A stretch of DNA of 64,000 nt from Crotophaga sulcirostris (taxonomy: Eukaryota > Chordata > Aves > Cuculiformes > Crotophagidae): the NCBI GenBank assembly GCA_013397455.1, contig VYZB01000023.1:4025549-4089548 (forward strand), read 5' to 3'. The notes beneath the pieces are model-generated. The model did not search any database and was not told the origin of the DNA. It worked only from the letters and a program-made list of their open reading frames with translations. Positions 36,151-47,950 of the stretch are shown one piece after another (position 1 is the first letter of the stretch; every line of letters begins with the position of its first letter). A program made the translations under genes and the position numbers.

Positions 36151-36761
36151 GAGTGTATTTTTTTTTAGAAGAATAAGCTTTGCTTCTTATATCATTCAGC
36201 CTCTGTGGTCTGGCTGGTTTTTTTTCAGTAAGATCTATATATTTGACTGCTTTGCAACATGCCATATGGGTGTACTCATGGTAGTGTGGCTTTTTCTACT
36301 GACTGCATTTTTATTTGTAATGCTGCACTTTCCATAGAAGATTTTGGCAAAGGCAACGAAGAATCATAGTTTAAATATAATATTAATTTACCATCCTCGC
36401 TTCCCTTTTCTTTTTTCTTCTGGAGTTATAACTTAACAAACAACCTTTGGTGCATAGACATTCATTTCTTCTTCAATAACCCCAGGAGTTAACTTTCTGG
36501 CATTCTTTAGTAAACTGGGCCTTGTAAAAAGTATGGCTGTGTGGTCCATGATTATCTTTCTAGAACTAGGCTACTCTCAGTCAGCATTATTTTTATTTTA
36601 ATAAAAAGAATAGCTCACTGAGAAATACATGTCCTTCAAATCAGTGCAATTTTAAATGCTAGTTAAGAAATAAGAGTTAGACTTGCCGTATAGTACTCAC
36701 TTTAATTTTTAAACTATCATCATTATTGTCTTAGAAGTGCAAATTCGACAGGTCTTATTAC
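36151..36761. other. No gene seen
   Basis: AT-rich, with no recognisable content. Confidence 0.5.
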
Positions 36762-36825
36762 TGTGTTAATACTTTGCACTTACGCAGTATCCCTTATTCT
36801 GAGGAATCCCTTCATGTTACTCAGA
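36762..36825 (+). mobile_element. MIR/L2-type 5' block relic
   Basis: The strings 'aatactttgcacttacgcag' and 'tatcccttattctgaggaat' match the amniote SINE/L2 block 'aatacttagcacttatatagtgcctttcatccgaggatctcaaag'. Short and old. Confidence 0.4.
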
Positions 36826-38502
36826 GCCTGACACACTTATCTCCAGGTCCAAATATGCCCCTCCTGAGAACATCAGCATTTTGCAACAATTCTTTGCTAA
36901 ATAAGAAGAAGGACAGAAAGATGAGGAAATATATCAAATGCATGTGGCAGTCTGAAGCATCAGTGACTATGTTGTGGCACATGCTGTTTAATAAAAGAGT
37001 TAACTGTATAACAAGTGCTATGGTCTGCAGCTACAACTGAATGACGCTAACACTGGTGTGTGACCACACCTTCACACAGAGGACCACACAAACTCTACCT
37101 AAATCAGGCAATTAAGCATGCCAGGCAAGGATTTGACCTCACACTTTGTGGCAAGGAAAATACATGCATGCATCATACAAGATTGCTTTGTCTGAATGTG
37201 GTGAAAGAAGATTAATTTTACATCTGACCACAGCCTCTGGTATTACAATAGCCTAATGTTTCTAACAGTGGTGCATTTGGCAAAGCCTGATTCAAGTAGG
37301 CAGGAAAAGACAATTTAAAAATAGGTGCTGAGTATTCTCTGGTCTCACAGACCTGGTTCACTCAATGTCAGAAACTTTCCCAACTCTTTCTTTTTTTAGC
37401 TCATCAAAGATCTCAGGACCAAACTGTGCCTTATTGTTCTTTATGCACTTATGCTCAGACTGCTGAGAACACAAACAGTATCAAGTCACAAAAATGATCC
37501 TGCTTACCAAGATAGGAAAGACCACAGATGAAGCAGACCTTATTTGCGAGCAATCCCAAAGATGCCACTTAGTCACATGGTGTAATAGTAATGAGAGCAA
37601 CAACAATAATAATAATAATAATGCACAATCACATTTATAAAAATAAGAGTATAAGCAACAAAAATTATATGTATTCTTATATAAAAAATAAAAAAAAATA
37701 TTAACTGCATGAACACATTGGCTGCTGTAGTCGACAACAAATTACAGCCAGTTTGTGAAAGAATTGTTTCTTAATAGTTCCAGCAATACAACACAATACC
37801 TTTCTAACACTATTTCTTAAAGCCTGAATAAGTGGTATACAAGCAGCATACAGACTCATAGTTGCCCCAGTGGTGTTTTGAAACTGAAAAGTGTGTTTAA
37901 TATAGGTAAGCTGTTAAGACATTACAAAGACTGAGAAGCAGCTGACCAGCCCAAAAAACGAGAGCAATTGGCTTAGGAGAACAAGGAAAAATATCTTAAA
38001 GCTAAAACTACAGGAACATATGCAAAATAATGTTTCCTATGACCCCATAATTTTTAGTAATCATAAAAATACAGAAGTTCATTTCATGTTTTACTTGGAA
38101 ATGTACCTTCTTGGCAGTTGTAGATCCATTGATATCATTTGTTCAGCAAAATATTTGCTTATTACTGATTCATAAGGCAGGCCAAAGATTCATTTGGCAG
38201 TTGTCTATGTCCATTATCCAACTTCAAGCTTCACTCAAAATGGCTTCGCCTATTGAGCCCAGATGAGACAACCACCTACAACAGAGCAACTGATGCCAAA
38301 AGAAGTCCATAGGTGCTTACTTAGTCATAAATGTTCTGGACATAATTTTTAATCAGATTTAATAATATTCAGAGCATTATTCCAATAGAACAACAGTTCA
38401 TGGATAAAAACTGCAGAATTTATCAATAAATATGAAAGTTCCATTTGTTCTATTACTCCAACTGGGACCATCTTTCCATGAAATAGATTTCTTTTATGTG
38501 TC
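36826..38502. other. No gene seen; short (AAT)n
   Basis: Unique-looking AT-rich DNA. An (AAT)n run is listed separately. Confidence 0.5.
37604..37622. repeat. (AAT)n microsatellite
   Basis: Six AAT units plus flanking partial units, in a wider A/T-rich stretch to about 37700. Confidence 0.9.
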
Positions 38503-39035
38503 TGTTAACATAAGATTGGAAGGGACCTCTTGATTCATCAAGGCCAGACTCCTATCCAACTATCATAAGCAATCACATCACATCATCTCTTCGACAGATA
38601 TTGGCTGAACAGTGTTTTACAAGCAGTTCCATTTCTATTCCCACTACATCTCTAGAGATATTGTTCAGATCCTCAATAATTTAATGCTTGAGGACTTTCT
38701 TTTGTTTTCTAACTTCCTGTAGTTTTTGTGACTGGTTAAATGCATTTAATCTTTTATTTTTATACTGACTTTAAGTATCTCTTCTCCCTCCCTGACGTGT
38801 GCCTTACTGATATGTTCACAGATATTCCTTTGCTAGGTTAAAAAAGACAGGTTGTTTTTAGTATCCTCTCAAAATATATAAGTTCTCTGCTTCTCTTCTA
38901 GAGGCCCTTATCTGAACAAGTCTTTGCTTTGAATTCCCCTTTCTTGAATGTGGTTGACCTCACCTGTACACAGTCTTTCAGGTGAGCACTCATACACTGT
39001 TGTCACATTAATGTGTCCTTATCTCCTTTGGGTTA
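38503..39035 (-). mobile_element. Ancient CR1/L3-like LINE 3' region
   Basis: The left end reads 'cataagattggaagggacc' then 'tcatcaaggccagactcc', the antisense CR1 3' terminus type. Further right and in the expected order come 'ttctaacttcctgtagttt' (38708), 'cttctccctccctgacgtgt' (38781), then 'gttgacctcacctgtacaca' and 'gtctttcaggtgagcact' (38952-38985). The last two correspond to the old CR1-like string 'gggtgaccagaactgcacacagtattcaaggtgagggtgtacc'. Collinearity over 500 bases argues for one ancient element. It is too decayed to translate. Confidence 0.5.
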
Positions 39036-41309
39036 GTTGGCAAGAGCCCACTTGCTTATTCTCCTTGCTGCCCATATTGAACTGGGAAGACAGACCTGCT
39101 CAGCCTCTTGTGGATGGTTTTCTGGAGTCTGAAGGTAAAAGTAAACACAGTTTCCTGGAGTTTAGGGAGCCATGGGAAGACTTTGCATTTTCCTGTCGGA
39201 TTACAGTGACCCACTACAAAGACATCCTGAGAAAGAGCATTAAGAATACTGCTTCTACCTTTGTGGTGATTTTTCCCTAGTTTAAAAACAAGCTATGCAA
39301 TAACAGATAGGCAATGTTTCACAATGATTCCATTGGTTAAATATTTTGATGCTATAAGTACAGAAATGCTAGAAAGACAGCACAACAAAAATATGCAGTC
39401 AAAATAGCATCAACAAAGCTCTCCATCCTTCTTCTTTTTAAACACCAATGAAGAGGAGAACATAGCAGGGAGAAGTATATTCATTTAAGGGAGGAGTATA
39501 TCCATTCAGTCAGTCCAATCATTTTGTGTTGCTTCTGTGGTACCCTTCATGCTGAATGATCACAAGGAACTTCATTCAAACTAAACTCAACAGAAGGAAA
39601 GCAGAATAAAACAAATTAGTCTAGTCAAGACGAAGGCTTAAAAACGCCAAGGGTCCTATTAACTATAAAAAGCATACAGCGTCTCTATGTGCATGCACTC
39701 ACAAGTGCAAGAGAGAAATGATACACGTACATGAAAAAAAAAAAAGAATTAGCAATCCATGCTGCTTCAGAGAGACTGTGCACTTCATTCTTGATTCACA
39801 AAGTAAACTTGCCTCAAAAGTGACCCACATTCAAGAGTCGAGACCTTCTTAGGCTACCATCCAGATTAACGTAGGTAACAAGGCTGGCCAGGAACAGCTA
39901 AAATCTCTCTCAGAGATTCAAATACGATACAGAGCATGGGCACGTGTTTCAGCATGGATTTAATTCAGACCCTTATCCATTGGGATAGAAAAGCATGGCA
40001 CAACATTCCTCATGCTCAAAAATACTGGAAACATTCAAAGTGCAAATTAGCTGGCATTGGCAGGACCAATATCTGTCACAACATCAGATTAAAAGCTTGC
40101 AACTATTGGCAATTTTATGGATCATGCTGCGTTAACATTTTGTTAATGTTTTACTAGAGAAGTAGGGAAAATAATTGTAAAACTTCCCTGTATAAATGTA
40201 TATGGGTATCTTAAGAGAAAGTTAGGGAAGAAAGTCAAGGAAGGAAGTAACACAATCAGCTAGAGAGAAGCAACTTCCTAAAAACCATTGAGGTCACAAT
40301 CACACACATTTCTCTCCTTGTTTATCCTAGCCACCACAGACTGTTCTCCCCACGCTGGAAACCAATAGTTAAAGAGGTTTAAAAGGCTCTTGTGGAAAAA
40401 AAGGTGCTCAGGGAAGGGTGAGCTTTTTGGGGAGGAGAGTGAGAGGTGAAGCAACTGTGGGAGGGGAGAGTTGAAACCTAGGGGCTGAGGATCTCATGTT
40501 TGAAGAGATGTCAGAGGTGAATAATCTTGGGTGCGGTAAGGGAGTAATGTGATACAATGATAGTTCTGTAAGGTAAGTTCTAGGTAAGGCAGAAGACCAA
40601 CAAGTCATGGGACAAAAACTTTGTGGAGCTGCAGAAAATACAACCACAATTTGCTAGTAAAGCTTAGAGATCACTAAGAAGGCACATTTTCCACTAACAC
40701 ATAAAGATCCCACGCAAAAAATGGAGAAAGGTCATAAGCAACGACAAAACAATATAGAAGCTTCCCTTAGTTGGAGGGGATTATGACTCATTTTTAGATA
40801 ACGTAAATCAGGCAAAGTTTTAACGATAGCAAAGAAGGCTTCTTAAGCACGATAATCCCAGAGTGTGTTCATGTGAACGTACAGCCTGAATGAGTGTTAC
40901 CTGGCTGTTACTGAGAAACAACAACCCTGCATTGTTGGGACATGTGGACACAGCTACTGTGCTCCATCAGGAACAAAGCTGATTAAAGTACCTCAAAGTA
41001 AATAAAGTATTTCTGTCAGATTTTTACTTCTATTATGAAATAAGACTGTGCATCTCTCAATAAAATTAAAAATAATAATTTAAAACAAGCAAACAACTAC
41101 CCAGTATGGAATAGCTTTTCAGCTTTAAAATTGTACCAGTGTTTTTTCTCAGTAGGTTAACTTTGTAGAACCGTCCTTACTGCGGTAAGACAATCTGAGG
41201 AAAAAAATCCTATTTAAATTAATTTTAAATGTCATCAGAAGGAATTTTTGAAGTTCTCTATGTTGAAGTGCGGTGGTGGTAAAGGAGTGTCTCTAAATAG
41301 CTTTTTTCC
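39036..41309. other. No gene seen
   Basis: The plus frame 38948-39280 starts inside the LINE relic and has no domain. Nothing else is recognised. Confidence 0.5.
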
Positions 41310-42515
41310 CTGGACAAAAAAAAAGTATGTTTTTAGACTTTAAAAAAAACTTTCTTGACAATATTTCTTGGATTTACTACATCAATGAAATTTTTTTATT
41401 TAAGGATTTAAAGATTAGGACAAATTTCATTAAAAAAAAATATAATCAATTTTTTTCAGACATTGAAAGAATGTATCCAGAGTTGCTACTAGCTTCAAAT
41501 GCTAAAAAAAAAAAATGGTAATTTCCAATGTTTCTTGTCAGTGACAAAGTCATATTTTGAAAAAAAAAAAAAAAGGCAAAATCAGAGTGTTAACAGAGTG
41601 ACATTAACTAGATTACATCCCCACAACTAATTAACAGCACAAATAATAAATATTTAATAGAGGCAAGCTGGTTACACAAAAATTTTAAATGGCTTCACAT
41701 GTATTGGTACTTTTTAGGGTTACTGATGAAAACTAGACTGAATGTCTGAATAATAAAGGCCACAGTTTTCTTGAATCAACGTATAGATGGTATAAATGAC
41801 TTTGAATATATGTTGATGTATAGATATGTTTATAAAGCTGCCCTTCTGGATTTAAAGCCTTTAATTAACAGAAAAGTTATAACAGACTTCTTCTTTTAGA
41901 AGAAGTAAAATTTACATGAAGAAGTATAAAAAAAAATTAAAGGCCCTGGTCATAAATCTACAGGGGAAATTATCATGGTAATTCACAAAAAATACCCCAA
42001 AAATTTCAATGCGGTGCATTATTCTTACATGTATTTGTCAATCAGGAAAGATACTCTGCATAAGCTGTCAGTGGTAGAAAATCACTGCTAAAACATCTTG
42101 GCTACATCATGTTCTCGTAATAGAAGGGTGAAACATTTTTGAACACAAGGTTTTTGCTTCCATCACTCCAAATCAAAATTTTCTGAAAACATATTGCTTC
42201 ATAGTTATTAAAAATAAATCATAAATGTACTACTTTCTCATATTACAGATACACACATGATAATAGTTTGTTCTCTGTTGCATCCAGATTGTCAGGCTCA
42301 ATGACATAATCTTTTAGCAGGGTATCTACTGGTTCTTAAATGGAAGATAAAGTGTCCTTTTTTTCCTGCAGTAGTTATGTTTCACAGGAAGTGCTCAACT
42401 ATTTTAAACTAAGACATTGTTTGAAAACAAAAAAAAAAATTAAAAAAAAAAAAGACTGCCAACTAAAGCCGCGGGTATAACTATCATAAAAAAAAAAAGG
42501 AAAAAAAAAAAAGCA
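41310..42515. repeat. Region dense in A-tracts
   Basis: At least nine homopolymer A runs of 8-14 bases occur (for example near 41318, 41343, 41432, 41505, 41560, 42430, 42442, 42491 and 42505), mostly on the plus strand. The 64-codon frame at 41327 is a product of this composition. No gene or named repeat is recognised. Confidence 0.7.
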
Positions 42516-44171
42516 CATCTTCATAAAGATTTTCCAGATGCAATTGTCCCTCTCCTCATACTTACAACTGGTTGGAAATCAGCAACTAGAAGTTTTCCCA
42601 GACTTCATTTATTTAAAAATAAAGGTTACACCCAGGACCAAGTCCAACAGTGAAATCAGCCATGTAAACAGGATGGAAAAATCAGTTATTCTCACATATG
42701 GAGAGTTATAAAAGGTATGTGACATATGGAATCTGTACTTCAGTTAGGTCACAGTTTTGTTCTAACATTTTCTTTTATGCTTTTAACCTACTAGAAAAAT
42801 GTTTTTTAATCAGGAAGACAGAGATGAAAAAGAAAACCTATTGACTGTTGAATATGAAGCCCTTTCAGGGCAGGATGTTTGTACCCAAGAAAGATGTGTT
42901 AAATAACAAATACGTAATATGTGTGGAGAATAAGTTAGATAAGTGTGTAATGTGTTTGGATTAAGAAGCAAACAAATAAAAACCTAGAAAAATTAAACTT
43001 TGTTTACTTTATTGTGAGAAACTCCAGGTTCTTTAATATTCTGTGTATTCATCAGAGTAGGAAAATATGAAAACTAAAATTCTTGTGGGATGGGAAAACT
43101 GTTTCCTGCCCATCTCTGACCTCTCAGTGTAAAACTGCTAAGCACTTCAGTTTACAGTACAAATATTTCTGGATATGGTATCCATCTGTTATGTATTAGT
43201 GAAATGTTTCTGATATTCAGCATTCTTTTAAACAGCACTATTACGATTTCATCGAGAAAGGTTAATAGCTAAGCAATAGTCTGACAGGTTTACAGTGGAT
43301 GGTATTTCTGGAAAGAATATTTGCTGTTTAGCATTTCTTAAGGAGAACTGCTAAAAATTTCAACCAAAGAGTTTTCAAAACTTCAGGATGATGTATCATA
43401 CGCGGGGTGATTACGCAGAGTATTACTCTTAAAACGTTTTTTCAAGGAAATTTGACTATTTTTAACTTGTAATTAAGAGCTTCAAATGGTATACTTGAGT
43501 TCATCGTAGTCATCCATAAAGATAACTTGGTATCAGTTTTTGAAGTGTTCTTTGTCTTGGCTAGGTCTTGATTGCAAGTCTTTAATTGCCTAATATATTT
43601 TATAGATATAACCTCCTTACAGCAATGGAAGAGACCCTGTAATCCTAAGAAGTCAAAGAACACACAGAACAACAAAGGAAATGAAAAATCCCAAACTGAA
43701 GACCTACAGGAAACATCTGCTAAAACAAGTGAATGAGTTCCACTTCCATCCCAATTGCTTTCTAGTTACACGCAATTACTGTGCTTAATGCTTGCCATTG
43801 CCATCGTTTTCCAAGCTTGTATGTAGGAATGATTGGGAAGTTATTCCCCCAGATACATATATACCTAGAGGAAAACAATACTAAGGTGCGGAAAGCTGTC
43901 CAGAAGATCCTCATCAGTTCCAGGCTGAGAGCTGAGTCAGAAATTCAGGTGTTTCAGAGTCTTTCTGTCAGGACAAGGGTCCCAGCAACTTGCTTCTAGT
44001 TTGCTTTTTCTCTGAGGTCCTTATAAAATCTTTAGATCTTGGCTTCTTGTCATCAGCAGCAGATTTTTGGCTTAGTACAGGTTTTACCAAGAAGCCTTTC
44101 CCACCACCCCTAGTGAAGGGGTACCCCATGGCCATGGCATTTTGATTTCCCAGGGGCATGTGAAAGGAGAA
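42516..44171. other. No gene seen
   Basis: AT-rich unique-looking DNA without recognised features. Confidence 0.5.
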
Positions 44172-44375
44172 ATGGACCCAAATTCCCATTTCACTTCTTT
44201 ACTGTGAAGGTGACTGAGCACTGGCACAGGTTGTCCAGGGATGCTGTGGAGTCTCCATCCTTGGATATATTGAAAACCTGACTCTGCATGGTCCTGGACA
44301 ACCAGCTCCAGGTGACCCTGTCTGAGTACAGGATTTAGATAAGATGACAAGATTCTGTGGGAGTCTGTGATTCCT
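44172..44375 (+). mobile_element. CR1 LINE 3' end
   Basis: Plus-strand CR1 blocks run in order: 'cttctttactgtgaaggtga', 'gagcactggcacaggttgtc', 'gtggagtctccatccttgga', 'tattgaaaacctgactctgc' and 'ggacaaccagctccaggtga'. The copy ends in 'gattctgtgggagtctgtga', remnants of the terminal octamer. It covers the ORF2 C-terminus and 3' end only. Its similarity to consensus is higher than that of the copy at 28424. Confidence 0.92.
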
Positions 44376-45054
44376 TTATGCCACCCTGCACGTAATGTCC
44401 ACTTCTACTTCTCCTCCTTCTTAGCTTGTGTAGGAGTTCCTCAGTTTTAACTGATAACTGATGGTAGTCTGTGGTATTATTAATGGTAAAAGCCAACAAA
44501 CTGAGCATACATGATGCGAAGTCAACACATCCAACCACATTAGATGCAAAACTATAACTATAAAAATATTCCTGGGTGCTACTCTGCCTCCTTCTCTCAC
44601 CTTCAACTCTTCCTGAGGATTGGGAGAGTGCTACCTGCTGAGCCTCTCTGCTCGAAGACAGAGGAGGACAGAGGAGGAGCTGAGGGAGACACTTCTCGTT
44701 CCCTCTCTCTTCCTGAATGTGCTACAGCAGAGTAGAACAGCTATAGGTAACCGTAGGTGTAAGAAAGTAAGCTGGAAGCTTTTTGTACTAGTACACAGAT
44801 ATCTCAAACCCAGTGGGGAGGGCACAGCAGAAGAAGGTCTTAGACTCATCTCTGACAGCTCTGCTCTACGTGTGGAGTAAGGACTGCCGGGCAAGGCATA
44901 TCTCCATGCCTCCATTACTTCCCGTGCTTAGTAGTATCATAGAAATCAAGGATGTTGAGACGCCTTTTCTGCATTGGTACTATAAAAGAGTACAGCAGAG
45001 CTACTCATCACTACCCATATGTTTTTTTTCCTGAAGGAGTACCTTTTCTTCCAG
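44376..45054. other. No gene identified; overlapping frames on both strands
   Basis: Frames at 44620-44880 (plus) and 44915-44631 (minus) overlap and neither resembles a known protein. An acceptor-like pyrimidine tract ends at 45054. Confidence 0.4.
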
Positions 45055-45233
45055 TTTCAGGTTCAGCTGAAAATGAAACTACAGTTAAAAAGTTTCATGA
45101 GCAGCTTAAGAAGCCTTCAAAAATACTGAAAAATATTACAACTGCCCTCTATACACCCACGTCCCTGACAAAAGCCAGCAAAAAAACAACTACCTTCATC
45201 ACCAAGGGAAACATATTGTGCTTCTGTCAGTAG
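45055..45233 (+). CDS. Speculative terminal coding exon
   Basis: A frame with natural-looking composition runs from the acceptor-like 'accttttcttccag' to TAG at 45231-45233. It includes AENETTVKKFHEQLKKPSK and NITTALYTPTSLTKASKK, is lysine/threonine-rich, and has two potential N-glycosylation sites (NETT as N-x-T, NITT). The upstream tract has eight T followed by a second pyrimidine block. AATAAA follows at 45363-45368, about 130 bases after the stop, with a GT-rich string beyond. I do not recognise the protein, see no upstream exon to join it to, and no search was possible. A chance frame is the more likely explanation. Confidence 0.18.
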
Positions 45234-45362
45234 CACTCTTTGAAAGGGAATTACACCCACCAGACTCTTCTTCATTACTGCTCCATTTCCATTTTCCCCT
45301 TTCTGTCCAAAATACATGTAAATAGAGTCATCAGTAAGTTCCTGTCATCCTTAGGGCCTTAC

Positions 45363-45368
45363 AATAAA
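45363..45368 (+). terminator. Candidate polyadenylation signal AATAAA
   Basis: A canonical hexamer with 'tggtggc' downstream. It is meaningful only if the frame at 45055-45233 is an exon. AATAAA is frequent by chance in AT-rich DNA. Confidence 0.18.
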
Positions 45369-46225
45369 GTTTAGATGGTGGCACAAAACAGAGCTGGATC
45401 TACACAAGACTGAAGTCGCTCTTCTCAGAAAGGAAAGTGCTAGAAAGATCTACAAAATAATGTCTTTACTGATGGCATTTATTGTTATATATTATTGTCT
45501 GAAGCCACAAAAAAAAAAAAATTGTGCTAACTTCAATCTTTCAAATGAGCTTCTATCTTGAAACTGAGATTTCACTTAATAATTTGCCTTCTAGATTGCA
45601 AAGTAATTCACAAAAGTGCTGTTATACTGTGACACTATCTGATTGTGAATGTTCAGTATTTATTTCATTTAAAACTCATTTGGCCATTCAGTCCACTTCA
45701 AAGTATAGTCAAGAGAGCAGCATCGATAAATGTTGGAGAAAGACAGAAGTGGAAATGAAGATGATATTGATAATAATTTAAAGGTCTGTTTGTTAGTTCA
45801 TGCGATCAGTCAGATATTCAATGGAACAGACAGTTTTTCACTAACACATACGTTGCCTACACTTGGGTATACAATGACACACCATCATCAACTCCCCCTT
45901 AATTTTCTTTTGATAAACTTTTTTCCACTCTCTGAGAGCCACTTCATGTGACTGGGTTAAAAAAAGCCCAACCTTTCTACTTGCAAAAGTTACTTCCTAC
46001 TTTTACCAGTTGCAATCTTGATAATTAAATATTAGATTAGCTTATTCAGAATGTGTGTGAGGATAATAGGCATTGAAAAGGTTGTTCTCACAAATGGTTC
46101 TGTGCAGAACAAGACACAGTAGGCGTAGGTGCTGCCGTTGCCGTTGCATCTCAGTCTTACAAGCTGCAAGAGATCTGTTATTCTTCCAGACTAAAGCTGT
46201 CAATCAGCAGGGACTGAGAGACGTG
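45369..46225. other. No gene seen
   Basis: AT-rich. An A13 run lies at about 45509. No gene recognised. Confidence 0.5.
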
Positions 46226-46340
46226 ATGCAGTGGTTAGTGATGTGGACTAAAGTTCACAGGAGACCAACTGATTTGCTTTTGTGACCTAACACAAATCTG
46301 AAATTCCTGTCTCCAGAGGTAAAAGGTTAATGGAATAACC
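46226..46340 (-). mobile_element. MIR-like SINE relic
   Basis: The strings 'gatgcagtggttagtgatgt', 'ggactaaagttcacaggaga' and 'acctaacacaaatctgaaat' run collinear with antisense amniote MIR ('gtggtctagtggttagagcactggactgggagtcaggagac...gtgaccttgggcaagtcact...cctg'). Diverged but ordered over 100 bases. Confidence 0.5.
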
Positions 46341-47099
46341 TATTTTTTCATCTAGCTCCATACTGCAGAACACTCTTTTAATTATTGCTATTATTTATTG
46401 ATTTATAAAGTAACATGTAACATAAGGTACTCAGCAAGGAAATTATGAAGCATATAAAACACAGTTAAAATGATCAAAGAGATGTCTGATCTGAAGAGAT
46501 CTGTGGTGACAAATATGGAAAAGCAATTCTCCATCTTGGAGACAAACATCAACTTCACTGTGTCTGGTTCTGCAGACGCAGGAAACACACACACACACAC
46601 AAATCCATCTGTAGGTTAAGAAAGAAGAGGGATTTTAAAAACTGACACTTGGTTTAAAAATGTGAAGACTGTCATATTAAGAGTCTAAATCCTAAGGAAT
46701 AAGCATTTCAGTTCTTACAATAAGACAAATAACTGATCAATGACCCAAACTTCTTTTAGCATCCAAAGAAATCACTTTGATTATTGTAACAAGCCACAAT
46801 ATAAACCACAATAGCTGAAGCAGGATTTCAAGCCATGTTGCCCCAAGTAATAAACAGAACCAAACCCAAGTGTTCCCCATGTCTGACTGGAGTCGGATGT
46901 GATGTTCTGACACTATGACCCATAGCAGCACTCCTAAAGGGTGCAAGAGTATCATGAGAAGCTGTAAGAAATGGAAAATATCAAGGATGTTGAGTTCTCA
47001 ATGCATTGCCAGTAGGAAATGGGAGTAGGGACTGCAAAATAAAAGAGTACACTGTGATGGAGACCTGCTGTTGTGTTCTCTTGCTTTCATTTGGCTGCC
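46341..47099. other. No gene seen; short (AC)n
   Basis: AT-rich. An (AC)n run is listed separately. Confidence 0.5.
46584..46601. repeat. (AC)n microsatellite
   Basis: About nine AC units. Confidence 0.9.
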
Positions 47100-47950
47100 A
47101 TAAGCATGTTAGGTGCCCCTAAGTCCGGCGTGCAAACACTACATGCTTCCAGCTTCCACACGCATTGCTAAGGCTGCATTTGATGCTCTCCTAATGCAGC
47201 CTCGAGCCAGTAACTTCAAAGGAGCACATCAAAGCTGTTATTCACAGCGGAGAAGAGAGTGTGAAGCCGGGTGGCATTTTTTTTCTCCCCAGCCAATATG
47301 AAACTTTAGGGGGCTTCCCAAAGGACATATGAGTGATTAAAAAAAAGGAAAACTCTCCTTCGTATCCTAGGGAAAGGAGGGTAGAGGCCCCATAGAGACA
47401 GAGGGAGGAAGAAATGAAAATTTCTCTCTATTAATACATCTCTTAGATAGCCTGCTATGCTGCAAAGGGAGGGGGGAGTGCAAGAGAAAAAAAGAACAAA
47501 GTTTCATCTTTGTTTCATTGGTCTTTTTTTTTTAATCTGAGTCACAAAAGCTTAAAATGATGAAATGAGCATGTGCAGTTTGACTGAGATAGGAGACAGG
47601 CAATTACTGAAACTCTGGGCCACAATATCAGCTGCCTGCTGACTTCTGCGATTGAATTAAAACTATCATAAGAATAATGCAAGGACTTGCCCTTGTCCTG
47701 CTTGTCTATGTGTTTATTTAATTTTCTGTCCAACTGACTCTCAAATAAATTGGAAACAGCTGCCATTTTTTTGATTCAGTAGCTCCATTACCCCCCAATG
47801 ACATCATTCTGGGCACGCTCACCAACAATAGGTCATTATGCAGCAATTACTTTATTGATTTATGGAAGGTTTTAAGCTCCACGAGGAATACGCACATTCA
47901 AGGAAAAAAAGGACTTTTCCTTCTGCGCTCTTATAAGTAGTTAGTTGCTG
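47100..47950. promoter_or_regulatory. Candidate conserved non-coding cluster (unverified)
   Basis: This stretch has a different texture from its AT-rich neighbours: mixed composition, no transposon match, no long frame, and many AT homeodomain-type cores. The densest block is about 47795-47905, with 'gacatcattctgggcacg', 'aataggtcattatgcagc', 'aattactttattgattta' and 'gaggaatacgcacattcaa'. A second block near 47598-47680 has 'acaggcaattactgaaact' and 'cacaatatcagctgcctg'. This is what vertebrate developmental enhancers usually look like, but without alignment to other species it is only a guess. Confidence 0.28.

Noticed and set aside
38948..39280. 110-codon plus frame
   Set aside because: It starts inside the ancient CR1-like relic on the opposite strand and has no recognisable domain.
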